Assembly (NCBI GenBank): GCA_032622095.1
Contig: CP136069.1
Location: 46,352,194 to 46,416,193 of the forward strand
DNA length: 64,000 bases
Direction of reading: 5' to 3'
Origin: Siphonodentalium dalli
Taxonomy: Eukaryota > Mollusca > Scaphopoda > Gadilida > Siphonodentaliidae
Shown: one piece after another, positions 12,200 to 23,030 of the stretch
Numbering within the stretch: position 1 is the first letter of the stretch
Layout of the letters: each line of letters begins with the position of its first letter
Position numbers and translations under genes: made by a program
The notes under the pieces: generated by a model
Seen by the model: only the letters and a program-made list of their open reading frames with translations
The model's database searches: none
What the model was told of the DNA's origin: nothing

Positions 12200-13124
12200 A
12201 TCAACTGGATATAGGGTGAATGCCAGGGAGTTACTGTATGATCATAGGTAAGGTGAATATGTATACAGGGAGTTATTGTATGGTCAATGGTGAGACGAGT
12301 ACATGTATGTATACAATGAGTGACTTTATGATCATAAATGTAATGAATAGCTATGCAGGGAGTGACTAAATTGTCATGTGTCAGGTGTATGAGTATACCC
12401 GGTGTTCCGGCTTGGTGACTCGTTGCGGTATGGTCATGTGTAGGTTATACCGGTATACACACGTGTTGCTATATGGTCATGGGCGAGGGGTATGTATATA
12501 TAGCGAGCGGCTATATGGCCATGGATGCTGTGCATATGCATACATGGATTGAATATACTGACATGGCTGGGGAGTATTAGTATATTTTGTGTGGCTATTC
12601 TGCTATGGTGTGACAAATAGGGATACAGCGAGTGACATGGCCAAGGGTGAGGTGAATATATATACAATGATTGACCATGATCATGTATGAATGTTTTGAA
12701 TAGTTACACACGAGGTGACTATATGGCCAAAGGTCAGATGAAGGAGTATACCAGGTGCCATGGATGAGGGTATGTGTATGAAGCGAGTGGCTATATGACC
12801 ATTGGTGATGTGGATATGTATACCCGGCGTGACGCTATGGTCATTGTTGTGGTGTTGATGTATATATTGAATGTCTATTTGACCATGTGTGTGTGGAGAA
12901 TAGGTATACATGGGATGACCGTATGGCCAATGGTGAGGTGAATGGGTATACAACGTGTGACTCTATGGTTATGAGTCATGTTTGGGATTATACCCGGTGT
13001 ACTTGCATTGTGACGCATGGCTGTATGGCCATCCATGGTCATGGGTCAGGTGTACGTTTATACAGTCGGTCACTAATTGTTATGTCTGTGGTGTTTATGC
13101 ATATATGGAATGACTGTGTGGTAA
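12200..13124 (+). repeat. FB1 left minisatellite
   Basis: About twenty degenerate units of ~42-48 bp, each roughly 'tatggtcatgggtgaggtg' plus a 'tatgtatacagngagtgac'-type half. Units drift considerably. The mirror block on the other side of the centre reads as the reverse complement. Histidine/tyrosine-rich open frames here are artefacts. Confidence 0.75.
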
Positions 13125-13254
13125 TGGGTGGCTATCGCTTTTCACGTTTAAAGTTCCCCATGTACACAAACACTATCAAGGTGGAGAACTCTTTGACACG
13201 ACCTCTCTATTGATTAACATATCCTTGAGTTATTGTGGAAAGCGATAGCCACCC
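13125..13254. repeat. FB1 central hairpin
   Basis: 'gggtggctatcgctttt' at 13125 and its complement ending at 13254 close the foldback with a loop of about 95 bp. The loop has no counterpart elsewhere in the window that I noticed. Confidence 0.7.
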
Positions 13255-13259
13255 AAATT

Positions 13260-14440
13260 ACACATGTACAACGCATCCCATGACCTCACATGTACATAAA
13301 CACCACACAAATGGCAATATAGTCACCCACTCTATACACGTACACCTGACCATACAGCCTTATTTTGCTATACCGGTACATGCCACAAATGACGATACAG
13401 CCATGAATCACCATGAATGAACACCAGGTATACTCCTACACCTGACCATATAGTCACTCTATGTATACATATTCACCACATTCACGATCATACAGTCACT
13501 CATTGTATACATATTCACCTCACGATGGACCATACAGCCACTACGTGTATATCTATTCGCCATACCCATGACCATAGAGTCAATCCAGATTTACATATAC
13601 ACCTCACCCACCAATGGTGAGCCCTTCCAAATATACCAATACCTGCACACACGACCACTCATAAGTCTCATACTTGCATATACACCTCACACATGACAAT
13701 TCATCAACTCACTGTATACTCATACACGCCATCCATGATCATTCATCTACACCATATACACCACCGATGATAATACATCCACAACATATATAAATATACG
13801 ACCCACCAGTTACCAAAAGGGCACTCCCTATATAGCCACAAGCTCGTCAATGAACATACAGCTTATTCCAGGTATGCATATAACTTCAATCTTGACTACA
13901 GGCATACCATGTGCACATATACACATTACCCATAACCATAAAATCTCTCCCTATTTAGCTACGCACTCCATCCATGATCATACAGACAGCACAAATATAC
14001 ATATACAACACATGGCACAATACAGCCACACACTGTACACATATACATCACGACCACCGCGACCTTACAGTCACTCCATATATACATAAACAACACACGG
14101 ATGACCATGTAGCTACTCTCGTTATATCTATACACCACAGCAATGTCCATACGATCACATCGGCCACACACAATATACCGTACAGTCACTACATGTATAC
14201 CGATTCACCTCACACATGCCCATACAGCCACTCCTTATATTCCTATGCATCTCACCATGGACACCCCACTCATAAGCATATAGTCACTCATTGTATACCT
14301 ACTCATAAGCATATAGTCACTCATTGTATACCTACTCATAACCATATAGTCACTCATTGTATACCTATTCACATCATTCGTGACCATACAGTAACTCCCT
14401 GTATACATATTCACATCACCTATGATCATACAGTAACTCC
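13260..14440 (-). repeat. FB1 right minisatellite
   Basis: Same ~45-bp units as the left block but inverted ('gtcactcattgtatacatat' type). Three nearly identical ~42-bp units at 14268-14362 ('cataagcatatagtcactca' type) suggest recent local expansion. The 201-codon frame at 13974-14579 only reads the repeat. Confidence 0.75.
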
Positions 14441-15290
14441 CTGGCTGTCATATTGGCATCCATCTTTTATCCAGTTGATCTCAGTTCCGTCTCAAAGTTT
14501 TGCCCATTTCCTTTCAATAATATGGCCAGAATCACAAAAGAGGTTCTCTGCAAAATTCCATACTGCAACTTTAAAATGAATTTGTCATGCCCCATACGGA
14601 ACTGGGACAAACAGAATAGAACGTAGTTGTCGGTTAATTAACTAACACCTATAATAACCAAGTGAGTCACAGTTTGCTACCTTGTCGAATAACGCAGATA
14701 ATAATGTTCGGGATATATGTAAAAATTTAACTTTTTACAAATTTGGTTGCCATTTTGGAAGTCATTTTGAGCAATTTGGTCTATAATCACCGTAGTGTGA
14801 CACATTTAAGATAGACCAAAACAATAAATAATTTTGATACCAATGATAGTTGCATTTTAATTAAAAAAAATTATCCAACCCTGAAAAGTGAATTTTTGAC
14901 GATATTTATATCAAGTTTGTGAGTGAAAAATCCAATATTTCTGGTTATGTCAGGGGTGACAATATAAACAATGATCCATGGTGCATCAGACATGTTAGTA
15001 TTCAATGTATATAATACAGATTAGCCAATTTTATATATCAACCACAACTTGTAAGCCATAGCAGGACACCCTGGGGCAATATTTACCATTTTTCATATTT
15101 TCGGCGGCCATTTTGGAAATTTTCTACACCAATTTAATTTCCAATTGAAGTAAAACATCCGTCCAATAAAATAAAGCACATAGTTGTTGACATTCTATTA
15201 ACAGCCTGTGTGGTTTGTCGATAAAATGACTATCAAAACCGTCTTGCAAAAAAAATCAAAATTTTCACCCCTCTTTTTCAAATCCTCTTC

Positions 15291-16653
15291 TAGTCCAAGT
15301 CTTCTTGTACTAAAACCAGCTAAGATATTGGGATGGCGATGCTGGTGTTTAGTCCAAGCCCGCTTGTATACCAATCCTATCACACGAGTTACGCCCACGA
15401 TCTGTGGCGGGAATTTGTGGTGTATTTTACTCGATTTACCTAGCAAATCAATACATGATGCTATATACATCGGAAAGGCTTACATCTTATGGTCATAATG
15501 GTGTATAATAATCTAACTTTAATGTTAAATTACACATAGAATATTCCGGTTGATTGCCACAAACATCGATTTGTTTCTCTGTTTGTTTACGTTTTAACCG
15601 AAAGCCGAAGTGGTCCGAATAAGTTCGGCATAATCCGCTGTTTGTTCTGGGAATTATACTTTCCGTTTCTATATATAGCGCGGGTTTTCAGAACAAAAAT
15701 GGCGAAAACCGATCGCCCGAAAGTCCAGTTTTCTATGTGCTTTCCGAACAATTCCCGCACTAAAAACTTAATGACATAATGGAGGATCAAAACGGTAGTT
15801 TTGTTGAAAATTTTCGCAAGCAACTTGTCAAAATTGGAGCAAATTAGAACTCTTGTGTCTGACTTGCCATGTGTGTGATTTTCATCCATGTGCATTTTGA
15901 CTTTTGTGTTGATAAAATAATCGGAGAACCGAATCACAGTTTCGAAATATAGTTCTTCCGTTTTGGTGGGACTTTTCAAACTTAAGGTTAAAAATTTATA
16001 CAAATTTTGTTTGATTTTTTGTGTGCTTAACAAGAGCAGTATATTGCTCTGTTCGCTTAGTATATATCTTAATTTCGCCGAAGTCCACCAAATGTGGGAA
16101 ATGTAGGACCATATTATTTATTCTAATACTCGTTGTGTTTACACTGTTTTAAACTTTGAGAGGGTTGTAATTCCCCGTAATTTATTTAATGTATTACATT
16201 TATATCTTCAATGTTTAATTAATCTATTTATTATTTTATTTATTGACACACATAATTACGATTACAATGGCGAATTCTTCGTAATTTGCGTTGTTGTCCA
16301 AAATCTACGGAATATTTTCAACGGAAAATGCCGAACACAGTTCGCGAGGTCAACCGAGTTCGCATACTTTTAAAAAATTGTAAACATTGAGGTAAATGTC
16401 TCTTTTCGAATTAAATTACCGTTTTAAATTCACAACTGATGTGGGTTTCAGATAAAATAGCATGTCTTCTGCGGAAAATATCCGTTTATTGTCGCAATTG
16501 TGATATTTTATTTCATATAATTGTGGTTTTATTTGAGCGGGTCACTAACGCTTAAGCCGTGTCATAAGCGAGCATATAGGGCGGTCTTGGACTAAACACC
16601 AGCATCGCCATCCCAATATCTTAGCTGGTTTTAGTACAAGAAGACTTGGACTA
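15291..16653. mobile_element. Mutator-like (9-bp TSD) element inserted in FB1
   Basis: Perfect 68-bp terminal inverted repeats at 15291-15358 and 16586-16653, beginning 'tagtccaagtcttcttgtac'. Flanked by an exact 9-bp duplication 'atcctcttc' at 15282-15290 and 16654-16662. The uninterrupted partner arm (near 11350) has this word once, which confirms the boundaries. The word 'tagtccaag' also closes the inner side of each TIR. A 9-bp duplication fits Mutator-like elements; no transposase is present, so this is a non-autonomous copy. Confidence 0.85.
15587..16033 (-). CDS. Unrecognised 148-codon open frame inside the 9-bp-TSD element
   Basis: An open frame of 148 codons on the minus strand within the transposon interior. 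It is lysine-, leucine- and phenylalanine-rich, with no zinc ligands, DDE-type residues or signal peptide that I can identify, and no relation to the transposases I know. It is the longest frame of the element and is not made of simple repeats. It could be a captured host fragment (as in Pack-MULEs), a remnant of element coding sequence, or chance in AT-rich DNA; I favour chance or capture. Confidence 0.2.
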   Translation of the reverse strand: MLSTQKIKQNLYKFLTLSLKSPTKTEELYFETVIRFSDYFINTKVKMHMDENHTHGKSDTRVLICSNFDKLLAKIFNKTTVLILHYVIKFLVRELFGKHIENWTFGRSVFAIFVLKTRAIYRNGKYNSQNKQRIMPNLFGPLRLSVKT

Positions 16654-16662
16654 ATCCTCTTC

Positions 16663-17255
16663 CTGTATCTAAAACATTGCCATTTACTAAATGATTAATG
16701 TGAAGAAAAATGGAAGATATGGTGAAATATTAATTAAATTTCCTATTTTCGTGCATATGACGTCATTTTTCGGCGGCCATTTTGAATTTTTTTCGAAATT
16801 ATTTGCCGTCATTTTGAAGAAGGACATCATACCAACAAAATGGCATACATTTTGTCTGTGTCTTTTGCTAACAACCGATCTATACAACGATTAAATACAG
16901 CAAAATCGTCTTGCAAAAAAATTTGGAAATTTCACCCCTATTTTTCAAATCCTCTTTCTGTATCTATTACTGAATCCTCGTCAATGGCAAATGTCTTTAA
17001 ATGACGCTATAATATCACGCTTGATGACTGTCTCAAAAACATTGCCATTTACTAATGATTAATGTGAAGAAAAATGGAAGATATGGTGAAATATTAATTA
17101 AATTTCCTATTTTCGTGCATATGACGTCATTTTTCGGCGGCCATTTTGAATTTTTGTCGAAATTATTTGCCGTCATTTTTAAAGAAGGACATCATACGAA
17201 CAAAATGGCATACATTTTGTCTGTGTCTTTTGCTAACAACCGATCTATTACAACG
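16663..17255 (+). repeat. ~360-bp tandem duplication in FB1 right arm
   Basis: The block starting 'aaacattgccatttactaa' and running through 'atgacgtcatttttcggcgg' to 'gctaacaaccgatctat' is present twice (about 16672-16890 and 17036-17250). The left arm has it once (11044-11275). The duplication therefore happened after the arms formed. The 67- and 89-codon frames here are repeat readings. Confidence 0.8.
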
Positions 17256-17450
17256 ATGAAATACAGCTGGTCGGAATTAGAGGAAATGACGACCATCTTG
17301 GATTCAAATGGCTCTAGCACCTAGTAGGGCCACCTTTATTTTTCGGTGAAATCCGGATTCTTTATCTGGATACCATAGGGAACAATAAAAATAAGGTTAT
17401 TTGTAATCATCGGGGGGGGGGGTGCAGGTGGACCTTATTGGCTCCCCGAC

Positions 17451-18010
17451 GAGCAATATCTACCATTTAAAATATTTTGGTCGCCATGTTGATGGCTATT
17501 TTGAGCTAAAGTGAACAGTTCGGTTGTATTGAGGTGAAATGTTCTTAGGCAATGGCATGCAACATACATCGCCCAGTGTCGAACTATGACTTGAATCCCA
17601 AATGGTGATTTTTGCTGAAATTTAATACTGCGTTTTGTAAAATCGGCCTTTTGGTGCATCGGAAATGGGTGTGACCCAAATAATGACATAACTCATTGCT
17701 CCAGTAATATGTTACTTAGCATGAAACATACACCATAAATCCAGAATTCGCCACAAGCTACTAACAGATGAAACTGAATATATCAGTGAAAAATCGAATT
17801 ATCCAGTTCCGGTGGCCTTTTTGGCGGCCGTCTTGGACGAGAAGTTCCAATTTTCCGTATAGCGGTGACACTATGTCTTGGCTTCACAAATATATAAATA
17901 TTTGTATACTTTTGACAAAAGTTTCTCTCTATAATTCTGATCAAACTGACTTAGTGCCTTGTCTGAAAAACGGCGGCCATAGTTGACGCCATCTTGTATG
18001 GTGTATACGC
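17451..18010. repeat. Diverged sequence of the 'AAGATGGCGGC' repeat superfamily
   Basis: Directly outside FB1 but with the same vocabulary: 'tggtcgccatgttgatggc', 'ttggcggccgtcttgg', 'aaacggcggccatagttgac' and 'gacgccatcttgta'. These words also pepper both arms of FB1 and the 23-28.7 kb foldback. No gene. Confidence 0.45.
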
Positions 18011-18590
18011 GCCCACTTGTTATGTTAAAATCACTTAAAAGTTGAGGGACATAACAAGGACGAAAATTAGTTAGGTAAAGTTAAGTCATGGGGTGCAAGG
18101 GTACAGTAGGTTATCAGCTCCCGGACAAATTGCCGAAGTTTTAGGGGAGGGGTGAAACTACCCCTTCTTATCTGAAAATGCTGCAGAAACCCGTTTCTTA
18201 AGTTGGGTTTTTATGTTTAGTATACATCAAGAATGACCATAGTTAATTTCAAGGACGTACGCGAAAATGTGAATAAAAGTGATTTTTTTAAGTTTTGGGG
18301 TTTTTGTCAAAAGACCCCTTCTTATGCAGCAGATTTCGTGCTCGTACTCGAAAGTTCGTTTAAATGTTCTATTTTGGGTTTTTGGTGGGCCCCTGCCCTC
18401 TTTATGCTGTAATTGTGAAACTTACGAATTGGGTTTGTGCCGTCAGCCCGGTTCTCCCGACAATCCGGCACATCAAACCATTCGTAATCAATAGTTCGAA
18501 TAGACGTTCTGGCCTCCCCGACTTTTCTGGTTTTAACACATTACCTGTTAGATTTAGCTTCGTCTCGATCCCATACTTCTATTGTTATCG
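18011..18590. other. Spacer between two foldbacks, nothing recognised
   Basis: Mixed-composition sequence. Overlapping 71- and 76-codon frames at 18279-18594 show no domain. Confidence 0.4.
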
Positions 18591-19019
18591 CTGAGGTCCG
18601 TTCCAAACGACGGATTTTTGTCGACTCGAATCTAATTGTATTAAATCCGTCGGTGATGCGTCTGCGGTCAATTTTGTTTCAGACGGACGCATCTTTGTCG
18701 CGTCGAATCTAATACATCGGTCGATTTATTTAAAGGCGCATGCACTCCATGTTACCTTCACAAAATGGTCACGCGTAGATATAGAGGCCTATATATACCG
18801 GTATGTTATACATATATATACTAAAATACAGTATAAATTATGTATAAATATATGCGCCATTGCAGCGCGAATATATGTGCATATGTATATGAGGATGTAT
18901 ATAGTACATATTGTTATATAATATAATATAATAGGCGCTGCAAATAAATGTTAGATCGTGCAACCAATTGCCATATATGTGTATACCATGCATGCAAATA
19001 CAGGTATACAAGAATATAT

Positions 19020-19740
19020 ATTATAAATCAGAGACTACCACCACCCCTACCCTTATAATAAGGAATACCGGAATATATGAATTATTATAAATAAGAGGTC
19101 ACCACCCCTATACCCATCATAATAAGTAATGCCGGTATATATGAATTATTATAAATAAGATTGATCAGTGGTACCACCCCTACCCCTTATAATGAGGAAT
19201 ACCGGAATATATTAATTATATATTATAAATCATAGGCTACCACCTATATATCCTTTATAATAAGGAATACCGGTATCTATGAATTATTATAAATCATAGC
19301 CTACCATCCCTGCCCCTCATAATAAGTAATACAGGTTTATATGAATTATTATAAATCTGAGGCTACCAACCTACCACCCCTATCCCTTATAATAAGGAAT
19401 AGCGGTATATATAAATTATTATAAATCATAGGCTACCACTCTGCCCCTTATACCAAGTAATACCTGAATATATGAATTATTATAAATAAGAGGTTACCAC
19501 CCATTTACCCCTCATAATAAGTAATATCGGTATATATGAATTATTATAAATCAGTAGTACCACCTCTGCCCCTTATAATAAGTAATACCGGTAAATATTA
19601 ATTATTATACATCAGAGACTACCACACCTATTCCTTACAATAAGCAATATCGGTCTATATGAATTATTATAAATTAGTTGCTACAACCCCTATCCCTTAT
19701 ACCGGTATATATGGATTATTCTAAAACATTGATACTATAT
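19020..19740 (+). repeat. FB3 left minisatellite, ~60-bp unit
   Basis: About twelve units: 'taccggtatatatgaattat' followed by 'tataaatcataggctaccac' and a 'cccttataataagg'-type part. The mirror array at 20255-20965 is inverted. Confidence 0.8.
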
Positions 19741-19782
19741 CCATTATAAGATGTGAGTCAGTGACATGCCATGTTCGTTGAG

Positions 19783-20216
19783 GCCCGTTCCAAACGACGG
19801 ATTTTTGTCGACTCGAATCTAATACCAGACCCATAATTGTATTAAATGCGTCTAAAATGCGACGTTTGAAACAATTAGATCCGTGTCAGACGCATCACAG
19901 ACGAATCTCCGTCCAATTCAGACGAATCTTCGTCGGTGATGCGTCTGATATCCGTCTTGGTTTCAAACGACGGATTTTTGTCGACTCGAATCTAATACAT
20001 GTGACGAGAAGAGCCGAACGTTTCCGAATAACGAATGCAAATGCTATGATAATGATATGATAATGGTATAATAATGAGGGAATTCCCCTTATCTGCGGAA
20101 ATACCCACATGACGTCATTTGTCGCACGCTCACTTTGTTATAAAGAAAGATATATCTATAAGAATTGCTTTGGTAACATTGTGAAAATTTTAATTATTAT
20201 GGCAGTTTGATTTCTC
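19783..20216. repeat. Nested copy of the FB3 terminus at its centre
   Basis: The loop between the arms starts with the same 'aggcccgttccaaacgacgg' terminus and holds further inverted 'tttttgtcgactcgaatcta' and 'gacgaatctccgtc'-type words. This suggests a second family member inserted at, or forming, the fold centre. It also contains a 'tgacgtca' palindrome at about 20112. Confidence 0.6.
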
Positions 20217-20254
20217 AACGAACATGGCATGTCACTGACTCACATCTTATAATG

Positions 20255-20965
20255 GATATATTATCAATGATTTATAATAATTCATATATACCGGTATAAG
20301 CGATATGGGTTGTAGCAACTGATTTATAATAATTCATATAGACCGATATTCCTTATTGTAAGGGATAGGGGTGGTAGTCTCTGATGTATAATAATTAATA
20401 CATACCGGTATTACTTATTATAAGGGGTAGGGGTGGTACCACTGATTAATAATAATTCATATATACCGGCATTACTTGTTGACTTATTATAAAGAATATA
20501 GGGTGGTATCCTATGATTTATAATAATTCATATATTCCGGTATTACTTATTATAAGTGGCAGAGTGGTAGCCTATGATTTATAATAATTTATATATACCG
20601 GTATTACTTATTATGAGGGGTAGGGATAGTAGCCTATGATTTATAATATTCATAGATAACGGTATTCCTTATTATAAAGAATATAGGGTGGTATCCTATG
20701 ATTTATAATAATTAATATATTCCGGTATTCCTTATTATGAGGGGCAGAGTGGTAGCCTATGATTTATAATAATTCATATAAACCGGTATTACTTATTATG
20801 AGGGGTATGGATAGTAGCCTATGAATTATAATAATTCATATATACCGGTATTCCTTATTATAAAGGATATAGGGTGGTATACCCTATGATTTATAATAAT
20901 TAATATATTCCGGTAATCATTATTATAAGTGGTAGGGTGGTAGTCTCTGATTTATAATAATTCTC
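20255..20965 (-). repeat. FB3 right minisatellite, ~60-bp unit
   Basis: Inverted counterpart of the left array, about eleven units with 'gatttataataattcatata' and 'accggtatta'. Order and variants differ from the left array, so the arrays have evolved since inversion. Confidence 0.8.
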
Positions 20966-21120
20966 GTATACCGGTATTTACATGCATGGTATACACATAT
21001 ATAGATGGCAACTGGTTGCACGATATAACATTTATTTGTAGCGCCTATTATAGTATATTATATACCTGCATGTACTATATACATCCTCATATACATGAGC
21101 ACATATATTCGCGCTGCAGT

Positions 21121-21125
<5 letters not shown>

Positions 21126-21191
<66 letters not shown>
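21126..21191. repeat. (AT)n microsatellite
   Basis: About 66 bp of pure alternating AT in the right arm of FB3. The left arm at the matching position (around 18850) lacks it, so it expanded afterwards. Confidence 0.95.
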
Positions 21192-21194
<3 letters not shown>

Positions 21195-21734
21195 TAATTT
21201 ATACTGTATTTCAGTATATATATGTATAACATATACCGGTATATATAGGCCTCTATATCTACGCGTGACTAATTTTTGACGGTAACCGGGAATCCACCTT
21301 TAAATAAATCGACCGATGTATTAGATTCGACGCGACAAAGATGCGTCCGTCTGTAACAAAATCGACCGCCGACGCATCACCGACGGATTTAATACGATTA
21401 GATTCGAGTCGACAAAAATCCGTCGTTTGGAACGGGCCTGACCGACTAAAGCGAATAGGATCTTATCCGGCTAAATGTATAAACACCCCTCAGATTGGTC
21501 GTCCGCTATAATAAGTATCATCAGCCGTGAGTCTATTTTATTAGCCAATTATTCACATCTTCTCAACTCTTCCAAATTTGGTTTGAATTTCATGCCATTT
21601 GAGAATGAGGCTGAGTCTTTGTTTTGAACTTATTTTACTGCATCGTAATATCGTAACCTTCACTCCTCTAACTTACGCCCGCTGAATTTCGCTCCGCAAG
21701 GGTCCTACTAAAAGCCGATCTCGCCCATCCGCAC

Positions 21735-22130
21735 CCGACCGCACCTCCCCACGCAGGGATCCGAGCGAGATGGGTCAATCACTATCGTGCAGAATAGACC
21801 TGTATGTACCAGCAGCGCATGTGTTGATTTATTCACTTCCACTACAGCTAGCGACTTTCCCGATAGCCCATGGATGCATAGATGTATTCGCTATATGATA
21901 TGGTGCCCTTTTCAGTGGTCAGACAGACAGGGGAGGTGCGATCGGTACCTTTTTGGATTTTGCGTACCTAACGGAACCGACAGCAAGCGTCAATCGTGGC
22001 GTGTCGGCTCTAGCTCGACTTGGGGATTGGAACTTAGGTACATAACGGTCTATTATGCACGATAGCCCATCTATAGATATGCCCATCTCTCTCGGACCCC
22101 TGGTGGAGGTGCGGTCGGTGCGGTTGGCTT
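21735..22130. repeat. Small foldback, ~400 bp
   Basis: 'gaccgcacctcccc' and 'ctatcgtgcagaatagacc' on the left (21748-21803) pair with 'ggtctattatgcacgatag' and 'ggaggtgcggtc' on the right (22047-22116). Imperfect arms of ~90 bp. The 77- and 92-codon frames are inside it and unsupported. Confidence 0.6.
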
Positions 22131-23030
22131 TTATTGTGACCGCTCCACACATACTCTCTATACTTCATTAACGCCACCGGTGTATTCTGTGCTTGAAAAT
22201 ATAATAACCACTGGTCCAATGGGGGAATAGGTCGATGTAAAAGCTGCAGTGGTACTCCTAATGGGTCGCTTTAAAAGCTGTAGTCTTACCCCGAATGCGG
22301 TATCAATAATGGTTATTTTGGGGGGTTTTGTCATAAGATATGCCAAACAATAATATGTAAGTCATATATTTGATTTTAGTTTACTTTATTTTACTTTAGT
22401 TTATTTATTTAGTTTAGTAAAAAGGAAATAGTATTCAATTAACTGATAGCCTGCAAATAAATTATAACCCATCGGGAACCCCTGGGGTATAGTGAAGTGA
22501 CTTATATGGGTAATTTTAATTGTAGTGCGCATGTCTGTTCTGTTGGAGTAATCGCGATCTTTTTATTTTCTGGTCATATACACAATGTGTTTGTACAGAT
22601 GCATGTATCGTGACTCGACTCGTTTTCGTGGTCATATAGGCCCTATATAACCTATGATCACGAAAACGAACAGAGTCGCGAAATCTGATAGAATTCCCGG
22701 AATCGTACATTCACTTTCAATAGTATAACATTCTCTGAATCTGCGGAATGCCCAGAATTGTATTTTCACTTTCAATTGGTTGATAGAATTTTCACTTTCA
22801 CTGTTCATTTTCACCACGCAAAGCGACCTTAGTTGACACAGATATATGACACACTGGCTGAGTCCATGACACATATAATAGTTTATGTAGCATTGCTTCT
22901 TTCATTTAATTAAAGCTCATCTCGTTAAAACGCATGTTAATCGTATTTGTTTACAAATTGCATTTCAGTTTTGACAAACTATTTATTGAGGCAGAAGTGA
23001 GTTTGTTTGAAGCGAATTTTATCTCACTTG
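22131..23030. other. Spacer with one short hairpin, otherwise nothing recognised
   Basis: A hairpin lies at about 22613-22672 ('gactcgttttcgtggtcata' against 'tgatcacgaaaacgaacaga'). It is followed by two or three 'ttttcactttcaat' words. No gene. Confidence 0.45.

Larger units (their letters stand above)
10855..17450. mobile_element. Giant foldback element (FB1), 6.6 kb, minisatellite-filled core
   Basis: The ends are inverted copies: 'gtcggggagccaataaggtc' at 10855 and its complement ending at 17450. The left arm (10855-12200) pairs with the right arm (14440-17450) at high identity. The right arm is longer because it carries a 1,363-bp insertion and an extra ~360-bp duplication. Inside the arms lie inverted minisatellite blocks and a central hairpin. 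No transposase was seen; the short frames on both strands of the arms and core are readings of repeats. Long inverted repeats with tandem repeats towards the centre recall Foldback/Galileo-like elements; that assignment is inference. Confidence 0.8.
18594..21439. mobile_element. Foldback element (FB3), 2.85 kb
   Basis: Left end 'aggtccgttccaaacgacgg' and right end (complement of 'aggcccgttccaaacgacgg') are inverted. The outer ~200 bp of each arm carry repeated 'gacggatttttgtcgactcg' and 'gacggacgcatc' words. Then follow an AT-rich section and long minisatellites (19020-19740 and 20255-20965). The arms meet at 'catgccatgttcgttg' / 'aacgaacatggcatg' around an inner block. No clear target duplication and no coding region. 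Confidence 0.8.

Noticed and set aside
12434-14579. Several histidine-, tyrosine- and threonine-rich open frames on both strands, up to 201 codons
   Set aside because: They read through degenerate ~45-bp minisatellite units in both orientations and show no domain; typical repeat artefacts.
15198-15498. Opposed 90- and 96-codon frames
   Set aside because: They span the junction between the FB1 arm and the 9-bp-TSD insertion, so they cannot be an original gene.
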